NCBI GenBank assembly: GCA_023252065.1
Contig: JAHEXO010000101.1
Span: forward strand, 1 to 7,269
Direction: 5' to 3'
Length of the DNA: 7,269 bases
DNA from: Nocardioides sp.
Lineage (GTDB): Bacteria > Actinomycetota > Actinomycetes > Propionibacteriales > Nocardioidaceae
How positions within the stretch are numbered: the stretch's first letter is position 1; each line of letters opens with the position of its first letter. The translations under genes and the position numbers were made by a program. The notes beneath the pieces were generated by a model, which saw nothing but the letters and a program-made list of their open reading frames with translations, made no database searches and was not told where the DNA came from. Shown piece after piece: positions 1 to 6,258 of the stretch.

Positions 1-366
1 GGGGCGCAGCGAGCCGTTGGCGTTGGTGAGCACCGCGATCCGGCAACCCGCCGCGGCGGCCGTTCGCACGCCGTGCACGACCGGGCCGAGGCCGAGACCT
101 TCGTAGAGGTGGGTGCGCCCGGCCAGCACCAGGGTGGCCACGCCGCCCACGTCGTACGACGTGAGGGTGCCGCGATGGCCCTCGGCGACCGGCGCCACGA
201 AGCCCGGCAGGTCGGTCATCGCCAGGGTCGCGACCGGTTCGCCGAACGCGTCCGCGGCCGGTCCCCACCCCGATCCGAGCACCACCAGGGCGTCGTGACG
301 GGGCACGCCGGAGAGCTCCGCGAGTCGCCGCGCGGCCTCTTCGGCGAGCTCCGTGTGGTCATCCAT
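1..366 (-). CDS. punA: Purine nucleoside phosphorylase, N-terminal 122 codons (C-terminus beyond left edge)
   Basis: Cytoplasmic nucleoside salvage enzyme that cleaves inosine or guanosine with phosphate to the free base and (deoxy)ribose-1-phosphate. The reverse complement translates from ATG at 366 (MDDHTELAEEAARRL...) without a stop to position 1. Visible family signatures are the phosphate loop VVLGSGW (28-34), EGHRG (62-66, His64), AGRTHLYEG (82-90, Arg84, His86, Tyr88) and LTNANGSLR (113-121). These follow the order and spacing of the trimeric low-molecular-mass PNP family and resemble mycobacterial PunA as I recall it. In-frame TGA lies two codons upstream, so ATG 366 is the earliest start. 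The Shine-Dalgarno is weak (GAAAG directly against the ATG, or GAAGGA about 14 nt away). The gene is divergent from the membrane protein at 517. The variant NANG, where many relatives have NAAG or NACG, is a small oddity. The product is clear; the symbol is by analogy. Confidence 0.93.
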   Translation of the reverse strand, partial: MDDHTELAEEAARRLAELSGVPRHDALVVLGSGWGPAADAFGEPVATLAMTDLPGFVAPVAEGHRGTLTSYDVGGVATLVLAGRTHLYEGLGLGPVVHGVRTAAAAGCRIAVLTNANGSLRP

Positions 367-516
367 CTTTCAACCATTGGTCCTTCGGAGGCGGGACCCT
401 TGGTAGGGACCGCTGGTGACCTCTAGCACTACGAGCCTATGTGGTTGAAAGGCGAACCTGGACTCACCACGGTGCTTCGGATGGACCGAACACCTAGGAG
501 AAGAAGGTGAAACACC
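367..516. promoter_or_regulatory. Divergent intergenic region with a 10-bp inverted repeat
   Basis: This 150-bp gap separates divergent genes starting at 366 (minus) and 517 (plus), so it should hold promoters for both. CTTTCAACCA at 367-376 is exactly complementary to TGGTTGAAAG at 442-451, with centres 75 bp apart. The left copy touches the phosphorylase start codon. A TAnnnT match (TAGGCT, minus strand, near 435-440) could be a -10 for the phosphorylase, but I see no convincing -35 partner. No consensus promoter stands out for the plus gene. Composition is less GC-rich than the flanking genes. Operator function is inference. Confidence 0.45.
503..510 (+). promoter_or_regulatory. Ribosome binding site for the membrane protein
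   Basis: GAAGGTGA lies 6 nt before the ATG at 517 and complements the 16S anti-Shine-Dalgarno sequence well. A second purine block, AGGAG at 496-500, is further upstream. It supports ATG 517 as the start. Confidence 0.75.
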
Positions 517-1119
517 ATGCGCGCCACCATTGACAAGCTGGTCTCCTGGACAGGCTTGATCCTCGCCATCGTGCTGCTCGTCGCCGGCGGTCTGCTGACC
601 TGGGCCAGCGTCTTCATCGGCAACCAGGTGCACGACCAGCTGTCCGCTCAGCACATCACCATGCCGACCACGCAGACCGGACTGACCGACCTGCCCAAGG
701 CCGACCAGGCCGCCCTGTCCCAGTTCGCCGGCCAGAACCTGACCAACGGTGCCCAGGCCGAGGCCTACGCCAACCACTACATCGCCGTGCACCTGCAGGG
801 CATCGGTGGGGGCAAGACCTACTCCGAGATCAGCGGCCAGTACATCCAGCAGTGCGCGAGCGACCCGAAGGCCGCTGCCACCAAGGTGTGCACCGACCTC
901 GGTGCGACCCGTCAGACCATGTTCATGGGTGAGACCCTCCGCGGTCTGCTCCTCTACGGGTACGCCTTCGCCAAGATGGGCGTGATCGCCGGCTACGCCG
1001 CCCTTGCGTCCTTCGTCGGAGCGGCTCTGCTCCTGGTGCTCGTCGGGTTCGGTTTCTGGCACTCGCGCCGTGCCGAGAGCGTGACCCCGGAGAGCCAGCC
1101 GGCAGGCGCGCACGTCTGA
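517..1119 (+). CDS. Actinobacterial membrane protein of unknown function, two hydrophobic segments
   Basis: A 200-residue protein. A short basic N-terminus (MRATIDK) precedes a first membrane segment (about 9-35). A polar region of about 105 residues follows, then a long hydrophobic stretch (about 143-181, possibly one long or two short helices) and a charged tail starting HSRRAES. The layout suggests both termini inside and the central loop outside. That loop holds the only two cysteines, Cys113 and Cys125, which could form a disulfide. No catalytic motif is visible. Such proteins are sometimes labelled 'aromatic ring-opening dioxygenase LigA' in actinobacterial genomes; nothing here supports a dioxygenase and I regard that label as a propagated error. 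It is monocistronic, with a good ribosome binding site upstream and a strong hairpin 16 nt after the stop. Codon use is native-looking. The coding call is secure; the function is unknown. Confidence 0.88.
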   Translation: MRATIDKLVSWTGLILAIVLLVAGGLLTWASVFIGNQVHDQLSAQHITMPTTQTGLTDLPKADQAALSQFAGQNLTNGAQAEAYANHYIAVHLQGIGGGKTYSEISGQYIQQCASDPKAAATKVCTDLGATRQTMFMGETLRGLLLYGYAFAKMGVIAGYAALASFVGAALLLVLVGFGFWHSRRAESVTPESQPAGAHV

Positions 1120-1135
1120 TCTCCGGCGGTCCGCC

Positions 1136-1167
1136 AAGGCCGGTGTCCCTCACGGGGCACCGGCCTT
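1136..1167. terminator. Shared bidirectional terminator hairpin between convergent genes
   Basis: AAGGCCGGTG (1136-1145) pairs perfectly with CACCGGCCTT (1158-1167). The stem continues inward through one T-G wobble and three C-G pairs to a TCAC tetraloop (1150-1153), about 14 bp in all. It sits between the stop of the plus-strand membrane protein (1119) and the stop of the minus-strand transporter, whose TAA (1166-1168) overlaps the stem. There is no T-tract on either side. That is common for actinobacterial terminators, but leaves termination efficiency uncertain. Confidence 0.75.
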
Positions 1168-2584
1168 AGGCATTCCGGGGAGATGGTGCCCGCCGGCGGG
1201 CGCGCACGAGGTCGTGCACGCCCACGACCACGGCCAGGCTGACGAAGCAGATCGTGACCAGCACGGCCTGCCCCAGGGCATGGGCGTAGCCCGCCGCCGT
1301 CCTGCTGGTCAGCGAGGCGAAGAAGACCGCACCGATCACGGCCTGGCCCACGGCCAGGCCGATGCGCTGCCCGGTCTGCAGCACGCCGCCCGCGGTGCTG
1401 CCCATCAGCGGGTCGACGTCCATCAGGGCCAGGGTCTGGTTGGGCGTGATGACGGCACCCTGGCCGCAGCCCATGACGAACAGCGGTCCGGCCATCGCCA
1501 GCGCAGCGTGGTCGGGCGGCACGTGCGGCGCGATCAGCGCCAGCGCGACGGCCCCGAGGCCGAACGTGACGGCACCCCCGACCACCAGGGGTCGCCCCAG
1601 ACGGGTGACCACGCGCCCTGCGAGCGGTGCCGAGATCGCGCTGCCGACGGCGTACGCCGTGACGCCGAGCGCCGACTGCAGGGCGGTGTAGCCGAGCCCG
1701 CGCTGGTAGAAGATCGCCAGCACGAGCGGGAGCCCGGCCATCGCCGGGAAGAAGGTCAGCGCCAGCGTGATCCCCGCGACGTACGACGGGCGGCGGAACA
1801 GGCGGAAGTCGACCAGCGGCTCGCTGGACTCCTCGGTCATCCGGCGCTCCCTGCGGTAGAAGAGCACGCCTAGGACGAGGGCGGGCACGGCGAGCCAGGC
1901 CAGCCGCGGGTCCTCGAGCGCGTCGTACTCCACGCAGGCGAAGAGCACGCAGAACGTCGCGCCACCGAGCAGAGCGGCGCCCACGAGGTCGAGCTGGTGC
2001 TGGACGCTCTCGGTCGGGGCCGGCAGCAGCCGCCGGGCCAGGAGGATGACGACGATCCCGATCGGGAGGTTGATGAAGAACACCAGCCGCCACCCGAAGC
2101 CGGGTCCGCCGAGCGCGATCAGCAGGCCACCGACGACGGGGCCGATCGCGGTGCCGAGCCCGACCGTGGTGCCGAGGAGGCCGAAGGCGCGGCCCCGGTC
2201 GGCCCCGGTGAACATCTGCTGCACCAGGCCGGACACCTGGGGGTTGATCAGCCCGCCGAAGAGCCCCTGCAGCACCCGCGCGCCGATCAGGACCGTCGCG
2301 GTCGGGGCCAGTCCCGACAGCAGGGAGGTGACCGCGAAGCCGGCCACGCCGACCTGGAACATGGTCCGGCGGCCGTGGTCGTCGCCGAGCTTGCCGCCGA
2401 GCACCGGCACCAGCCCGAAGGCCAGGGTGTAGCCCGAGACGATCCACTGGAGCTGCGACGGGCCGGCTCCGGTCGAGGCGGAGATCGACGGCAGCGCGAC
2501 GTTGGTGACGCTGACGTCGAGCAGCGTCATGAACATCGCGCTGCAGCAGACGACCAACGCGACCCAGCGGGCGCGGTCCGTCAC
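1166..2584 (-). CDS. MFS transporter, DHA2 (EmrB/QacA-like) drug:H+ antiporter family, 14 TM
   Basis: A proton-coupled inner-membrane exporter of 472 residues, normal for the family. TM1 carries LLDVSVTNVALPS (21-33) with the membrane-buried Asp23 typical of DHA2 members. Motif A is GGKLGDDHGRRTMF (63-76), between TM2 and TM3. Motif C, the antiporter signature, is GLGTAIGPVVGG (142-153) in TM5. I can place 14 hydrophobic segments, roughly at 8-31, 46-65, 77-95, 97-118, 136-158, 165-184, 200-218, 228-243, 270-293, 302-322, 333-352, 361-381, 396-425 and 440-458. The start is GTG at 2584 (VTDRARW...). It overlaps the methyltransferase stop as GTGA, with only a minimal GAG Shine-Dalgarno 5 nt upstream, so translation is probably coupled. 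The same frame stays open to about 3187, but that upstream part is out-of-frame methyltransferase sequence. It is the last gene of the four-gene run, and its stop lies in the terminator stem. The substrate cannot be told from sequence. Confidence 0.92.
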   Translation of the reverse strand: MTDRARWVALVVCCSAMFMTLLDVSVTNVALPSISASTGAGPSQLQWIVSGYTLAFGLVPVLGGKLGDDHGRRTMFQVGVAGFAVTSLLSGLAPTATVLIGARVLQGLFGGLINPQVSGLVQQMFTGADRGRAFGLLGTTVGLGTAIGPVVGGLLIALGGPGFGWRLVFFINLPIGIVVILLARRLLPAPTESVQHQLDLVGAALLGGATFCVLFACVEYDALEDPRLAWLAVPALVLGVLFYRRERRMTEESSEPLVDFRLFRRPSYVAGITLALTFFPAMAGLPLVLAIFYQRGLGYTALQSALGVTAYAVGSAISAPLAGRVVTRLGRPLVVGGAVTFGLGAVALALIAPHVPPDHAALAMAGPLFVMGCGQGAVITPNQTLALMDVDPLMGSTAGGVLQTGQRIGLAVGQAVIGAVFFASLTSRTAAGYAHALGQAVLVTICFVSLAVVVGVHDLVRARRRAPSPRNA

Positions 2585-3753
2585 AGCGGCTCGACCAGGA
2601 GCGCCGTGCCCTCGCCCGCCACCCGGGTCAGCACGATCGTCGCGGCCGCCTCGCCGTGCAGGCCCAGGCGACGGCGCAGGTCCTCGGGGACGACGTCCAC
2701 GCCGCGCTTCTTGATCGTCAGCGGCCCGACCCCACGGGCGCGCAGGGCCGCCTTGAGCGGTTTCTCGCGGTAGGGGAGCTCCTCGACGACGCGGTACGAC
2801 GTGGCGAAGGGGGTGCGGAAGGGCGCGTCGCCGGTGACGTAGGCGATCTTCGGGTCGAGCAGGTGGCCCTCGACGCCGGCCGCCACCGCGGTCACCAGCC
2901 CGGCCCGGATCACCGCACCGTCGGGCTCGTAGAGGAAGCCGCCCACCGCGCCCGCGCCGGCCCCGGGGTCGTCCTCCTCGGTCAGCGTCGCCAGACCGCC
3001 GCGCCCGATCACCGTGGCCCGCCGCGCCGCCATCGCGAGGGCCGGTGACCACAGCACCGCCTCCTTCACCTCGCCGGCGTCGCTGACCCACTCGGCCTCC
3101 ACGCCGTCGGGCACCAGGCTGTGGGGGATCCCGGGGGCCACCTTGACCGCCGCCCGACCTCGCAACAGCGTCTCCACGAACGTCCACGGGGGCGTCCAGT
3201 CGTCCACGTGGAAGCTCCGGCCGCGTCCCGTGCGCCGCGCGGGGTCGGCGTAGGACGTGGCGAAGGGCGAGACGTCGAGCGTCGTGGCGTCGGCGACGCC
3301 GACGGCGCCGCCGAGGCCGAGGGCGTCCAGGTTGGCGCGCGCCATCTCGACGCGCAGGGGGTCGAGGTCGACGCCTGCCGTCGTCAGCCCGGCCCGCGCG
3401 AACGCCACGAGGTCGCCGCCGATACCGCAGGTCAGGTCGATCACGCTCGGCCCGGCGACCGCGACCCGGGCCGCCCGGTGGGCGGCGACGCGGGCCCGGG
3501 TGGCCTGCTCGAGGGCCTCGCGGGTGAAGTACATGTGGCCGGCGTCGTGGCCGAGCTTCGCGGCTGCGTGACGGCGTAGCTCGACCTGGCCGAGCGTGGC
3601 GGACACCCGCGCGGCCTTCTCGTCGGCGGAGCCGGGGGCGACCTCACGCAGGCGCTTCTGCACCTGCAGGGCAGGGCCCTCCGCGGTCGAGGCGGCCACG
3701 AGCAGCGCCTGACCCTCGTCGGTCAGCAGCCACCGGAACGTCTCGAGGTCCAC
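2581..3753 (-). CDS. Class I SAM-dependent methyltransferase with THUMP-like C-terminal domain
   Basis: A 390-residue cytoplasmic protein. An N-terminal helical region (1-100) includes GHMYFTREALEQATR (72-86). A Rossmann-type methyltransferase core follows, with SAM motif I VIDLTCGIGG (104-113) and the ribose-binding acidic strand VDLDP (128-132). At the motif IV position stands YADPARR (168-174), where base methyltransferases usually have (N/D)PPY. Then come KVAPGIPH (204-211) and, at the C-terminus, a THUMP-like segment including YREKPLKAALRARGVGPLTI (328-347) and a basic KKRGVDV. From memory, ADPARR is typical of this actinobacterial family, whose target I do not know; the THUMP-like part suggests RNA. 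The start is GTG at 3753, because an in-frame TGA (the stop of the upstream gene) lies four codons before it. The Shine-Dalgarno is poor. It is the third gene of the run, 12 nt after the ThDP enzyme, and its stop overlaps the transporter start by 4 nt. Confidence 0.88.
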   Translation of the reverse strand: MDLETFRWLLTDEGQALLVAASTAEGPALQVQKRLREVAPGSADEKAARVSATLGQVELRRHAAAKLGHDAGHMYFTREALEQATRARVAAHRAARVAVAGPSVIDLTCGIGGDLVAFARAGLTTAGVDLDPLRVEMARANLDALGLGGAVGVADATTLDVSPFATSYADPARRTGRGRSFHVDDWTPPWTFVETLLRGRAAVKVAPGIPHSLVPDGVEAEWVSDAGEVKEAVLWSPALAMAARRATVIGRGGLATLTEEDDPGAGAGAVGGFLYEPDGAVIRAGLVTAVAAGVEGHLLDPKIAYVTGDAPFRTPFATSYRVVEELPYREKPLKAALRARGVGPLTIKKRGVDVVPEDLRRRLGLHGEAAATIVLTRVAGEGTALLVEPL

Positions 3754-3765
3754 CGCGCCATCTTG

Positions 3766-5403
3766 TCAGTGGCCGCGGAAGGCCTCCTCGAGCCACCACG
3801 ACGGCTCGGTGTCGACCACCTTGGCGTCGACCAGCATCGGGCGCGCGCGTGGTCCGGCGACCCAGCGTCGTACGGCGTCGAGGTCGCCCGGGTCGGTCAC
3901 CGTCACCGCCTCGAAGCCGAACCCGCGCCCGATCGCCGCGATGTCGGTGTCGGGGAAGACCACGGTGTCGAGCGGCGCGTCGTGGGGTCCGAAGTGGTGC
4001 ACCTCGGCGCCGTAGGCATGGTCGTCCCAGACGACCACGAGCAGGTCGAGCCCGAGCCGGACGACCGTCTCCAGCTCCATCGCCGACATCAGTGCGCCGC
4101 CGTCGCCGAGGGCGGCCACCGTCAGCCGGCCCGGGCTCGCGACCGCCGCCCCGATCGCCGTCGCCAGGCCGAGCCCGATCGACTGGAAGGCCTGCGTGAA
4201 GCAGAACGAGCGGTGGTCGGCGACGTCGAGGTAGGCGGCGGGGTAGCCCATGAAGTTGCCCGAGTCGACCGCGACCACCCGGTCGGGCGGCAGGATCGCG
4301 TCGAGGTCGCGGGCCAGGGTGCGGGGGTCGACGCGCCCGTCTCCGGAGAGGTCGTCGTAGGCGACGCCGGCCCAGCCGATGCCTGCCTCGAGACGACGTC
4401 GTACGGCGTCGGTGCGGTAGCCGCCCTGCCGGTCGGCGACCAGCCGCGACGCAAGCCCGGCCGCCGTCTCCTCGACGTCACCGAGCACCCCGAACGTCAG
4501 CTCTCGCTGGGCGCCGAGCGCCTCCGGGGTGTCGTCGACCTGCACGACCGTCTCACCCGGAGCGATCAGCGCGCCGTGGCGCATCGTCCACATGTTCAGG
4601 GCGCAGCCCCAGCCCACGACGAGGTCGGCGGCCGCGATCAGCTCGGCCGCGCCGGGTGAGGCGAAGCCGCCCGACACGCCCAGCGACCAGGGGTGGCCCG
4701 CGAACAGGCCCTTCGCCACCGCCGACTCGGCCAGCAAGGCACCGGCCGCGTCGGCGGCCGCGGCCACGGCGGGGCCCGCCCGGCGCGACCCACGGCCGGC
4801 GACGAACACCGGCCGCTGCGCACGTCGTACTGCGTCGGCCAGCCGTTCGAGGTCGACGTCGGACACCGGCTCGCCGGTCGAGCCGGTCGCGACCGGGGCG
4901 TCGGTCCGGCCTGCGGAGACCACGGCAGCCTGCACGCCCAGCGGCAGGTTCAGCAGCACCGTACGGCGGTCGGCCACCGCCGTCCGAACGGCCTCGCGAG
5001 CGACCGCCATCGCCGTCGCCGGGTCGTCGACACGCATCGACACCGCGCCGACCGCGCGCGCCAACGCCGGCTGGTCGACGTAGAAGTTCGACCGCGGCTC
5101 GGTCGCCTCGGCCGCCACGACGACGACCGGTGTCCGGCTCTTGGCGGCCTCGGTGAGGCCGGTCATCGCGTTGGTCAGACCGCAGCCCTGGTGGACCGTG
5201 ACCGCAGCGGGTCGGTCCGTGGTCCGGGCGAACGCGTCAGCCATCGTCGCCGCACCGCCCTCGTGCCGGGCCGCGACGAACCGGGCACCGGCCGCGACCA
5301 TCGCGTTGGTGACGTGGAAGTTGCCCGACCCGACGACGCCGAAGACGTGGTCGATCCCGGCCCCTACGAGTGCCCGGCCGACGACGTCCGCGACCGTGGG
5401 CAC
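3766..5403 (-). CDS. Thiamine-diphosphate-dependent enzyme (acetolactate synthase / benzoylformate decarboxylase-like)
   Basis: A cytoplasmic ThDP enzyme of 545 residues with the usual three domains. The PYR domain (about 1-165) has FGVVGSGN (21-28) and RHEGGAATMADAFAR (46-60), where Glu48 is the glutamate that activates the cofactor. It also has HQGCGLTNAMTGLTEA (71-86) in place of the more usual GPG-TN. The central domain spans about 180-320. The PP domain (about 355-530) has the cofactor motif GDG (433-435) and, 24 residues later, DDHAYGAEVHHF (460-471), with Asp-Asp where most relatives have Asn-Asn. The family performs alpha-keto acid decarboxylation or carboligation. There is no evidence for true acetolactate synthase: no regulatory subunit gene and no ilvC nearby. 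The start is GTG at 5403, one nucleotide after the TGA of the hydrolase, so translational coupling is likely. The pairing suggests the hydrolase makes its keto-acid substrate. Family is secure; reaction is unknown, with isatinate-type decarboxylation a hypothesis. Confidence 0.88.
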   Translation of the reverse strand: MPTVADVVGRALVGAGIDHVFGVVGSGNFHVTNAMVAAGARFVAARHEGGAATMADAFARTTDRPAAVTVHQGCGLTNAMTGLTEAAKSRTPVVVVAAEATEPRSNFYVDQPALARAVGAVSMRVDDPATAMAVAREAVRTAVADRRTVLLNLPLGVQAAVVSAGRTDAPVATGSTGEPVSDVDLERLADAVRRAQRPVFVAGRGSRRAGPAVAAAADAAGALLAESAVAKGLFAGHPWSLGVSGGFASPGAAELIAAADLVVGWGCALNMWTMRHGALIAPGETVVQVDDTPEALGAQRELTFGVLGDVEETAAGLASRLVADRQGGYRTDAVRRRLEAGIGWAGVAYDDLSGDGRVDPRTLARDLDAILPPDRVVAVDSGNFMGYPAAYLDVADHRSFCFTQAFQSIGLGLATAIGAAVASPGRLTVAALGDGGALMSAMELETVVRLGLDLLVVVWDDHAYGAEVHHFGPHDAPLDTVVFPDTDIAAIGRGFGFEAVTVTDPGDLDAVRRWVAGPRARPMLVDAKVVDTEPSWWLEEAFRGH

Positions 5404-5404
5404 C

Positions 5405-6190
5405 TCAGCGCTCGACCAGCGCGACGGCTCGCGCGGGCGCTCCGGAGCCGGTGACGATCGGCAGGGGCCCCACGACCAGCACCGCGCCGGTCGCGGGCAG
5501 CCGAGCGACGTTCTGCAGCTGGGTGAGGCCGTACTTGCCGCTGCCCATCAGGTAGGAGTGGCAGGGGAACGGCGGGTCGAAGGAGTGCGCGGCGCCGGCA
5601 TCGGTGCCGACCGTCTCGACGCCCACGCCCACCACGGGCGACTCCTCGGCCACCCAGCGGGCGCACTCGATGCTCATGCCGGGCGTGTGCGGTCCGGTCT
5701 CGTCGGCGTTGATGAACTCGGCCTGGCTCTGCGAGCGGGCGTCCCAGCCGGTGCGGTAGATCATCCAGCCGCCGTCGGGCAGCGCGCCGTGCTCGGCCTC
5801 CCAGGCCCGGACGTGGTCGACCTCGAGCAGGAAGTCGGGGTCGGCCGCGCACTCGGCACTGAAGTCGAGGACGACCACCGGCCGGATCAGCCGGTCGACC
5901 GGCACGTCGGCGACGTCGGAGCCGTCCCGCCCGGTCACCCAGTGGTTGGGCGCGTCGAAGTGGGTGCCGGTGTGCTCGCCGCTACGGAAGTTGTTCCAGT
6001 ACCACCCGGGCCCGCGCTCGTCGTACCGGCTGATCTCGTCGAGCTGGAAGCGCGCGGTCTGGCCGAACTCGGGCGGGAGCTGGATCACCGGGGTCTCGGC
6101 GCTGAGCCGGGCGGTGAGGTCGACGACCTCCACGGAGCCGTCGGCGAGGGCGTCGGTGAGGGCTGCGAGCACGGACGTGGAGGGAGGCAT
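5405..6190 (-). CDS. Cyclase-family metal-dependent hydrolase (kynurenine formamidase / isatin hydrolase-like)
   Basis: A 261-residue cytoplasmic hydrolase of the cyclase superfamily (Pfam Cyclase). The metal signature HTGTHFDAPNH (73-83) is intact, giving His73, His77, Asp79 and His83. It is preceded by an aromatic PGWYWNNF (61-68). Later family landmarks are GWMIYRTGW (141-149), VGVGVETVGTDAG (187-199) and the C-terminal QLQNVARLPATGAVLVVGPL (223-242) followed by GSGAPARAVAL. Members hydrolyse amides or cyclic imides such as N-formylkynurenine and isatin. The length fits isatin-hydrolase-type proteins better than the shorter KynB (about 210 residues). The start is ATG at 6190, the earliest possible because an in-frame TAG lies three codons upstream. 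There is no Shine-Dalgarno; a -10-like TAGCGT six nucleotides upstream suggests a leaderless mRNA. It is the first gene of the minus-strand run, one nucleotide before the ThDP enzyme and divergent from groES. Confidence 0.88.
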   Translation of the reverse strand: MPPSTSVLAALTDALADGSVEVVDLTARLSAETPVIQLPPEFGQTARFQLDEISRYDERGPGWYWNNFRSGEHTGTHFDAPNHWVTGRDGSDVADVPVDRLIRPVVVLDFSAECAADPDFLLEVDHVRAWEAEHGALPDGGWMIYRTGWDARSQSQAEFINADETGPHTPGMSIECARWVAEESPVVGVGVETVGTDAGAAHSFDPPFPCHSYLMGSGKYGLTQLQNVARLPATGAVLVVGPLPIVTGSGAPARAVALVER

Positions 6191-6196
6191 GGAGGC

Positions 6197-6202
6197 ACGC
6201 TA
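6197..6202 (-). promoter_or_regulatory. Probable -10 box of a leaderless promoter for the hydrolase operon
   Basis: On the minus strand TAGCGT (a TAnnnT match) is followed by exactly six nucleotides (GCCTCC) and then the ATG at 6190-6188. That places the expected transcription start on or next to the A of ATG. No ribosome binding site is present, which agrees with leaderless translation, common in actinobacteria. A -35 with 17-18 bp spacing would fall near 6220-6226, touching CIRCE 1. That hexamer is not a consensus match, so the call rests on the -10 and its position. Confidence 0.5.
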
Positions 6203-6223
6203 CGCCGGAGTTCGGGACCTGCG

Positions 6224-6250
6224 TTGGCACTCGCTGGCGGTGAGTGCTAG
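6224..6250. promoter_or_regulatory. CIRCE operator 1 (HrcA-binding site)
   Basis: TTGGCACTC (6224-6232), nine nucleotides, then GAGTGCTAG (6242-6250). Against the CIRCE consensus TTAGCACTC-N9-GAGTGCTAA each arm matches 8 of 9 and the spacer is exact. HrcA represses chaperonin operons through this element. It overlaps the proposed groES promoter and lies 34 bp from the divergent hydrolase start. Confidence 0.95.
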
Positions 6251-6253
6251 TTT
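6224..6253 (+). promoter_or_regulatory. Probable groES promoter embedded in CIRCE 1
   Basis: TTGGCA (6224-6229) serves as -35 and TAGTTT (6248-6253, fitting TAnnnT) as -10, with an 18-bp spacer. Transcription would start near 6260, so HrcA on CIRCE 1 would cover the core promoter and CIRCE 2 would sit at the start site. This predicts a leader of about 138 nt before groES. Confidence 0.6.
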
Positions 6254-6258
6254 CGGCG

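Noticed and set aside
517..1119. Annotation as a LigA aromatic ring-opening dioxygenase
   Set aside because: No metal ligands or dioxygenase motif; the sequence is a small membrane protein.
370..1137. 255-codon minus-strand frame opposite the membrane protein
   Set aside because: Gly/His/Asp-rich shadow frame. The plus frame has a good ribosome binding site, membrane segments and a terminator.
2585..3187. N-terminal extension of the transporter to 3187
   Set aside because: The extension is Arg/Gly-rich translation of the methyltransferase in another frame. The family N-terminus begins at VTDRARW with GTG 2584.
3766..5403. Calling the ThDP enzyme acetolactate synthase (ilvB)
   Set aside because: No small subunit or ilvC is adjacent, the cofactor motif is divergent, and it is coupled to a hydrolase, so a biosynthetic role is unlikely.
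3763..5454. Long open frames on the plus strand (3763-4659 and 4693-5454) opposite the ThDP enzyme
   Set aside because: They are Arg/Asp/Gly/His-rich with no motif, the product of GC-biased third positions on the opposite strand. The minus-strand frame has all the family motifs.
5141..6250. 369-codon plus-strand frame opposite the hydrolase
   Set aside because: Low-complexity composition with no recognisable domain; it would run through the CIRCE region and oppose a clear cyclase-family gene.
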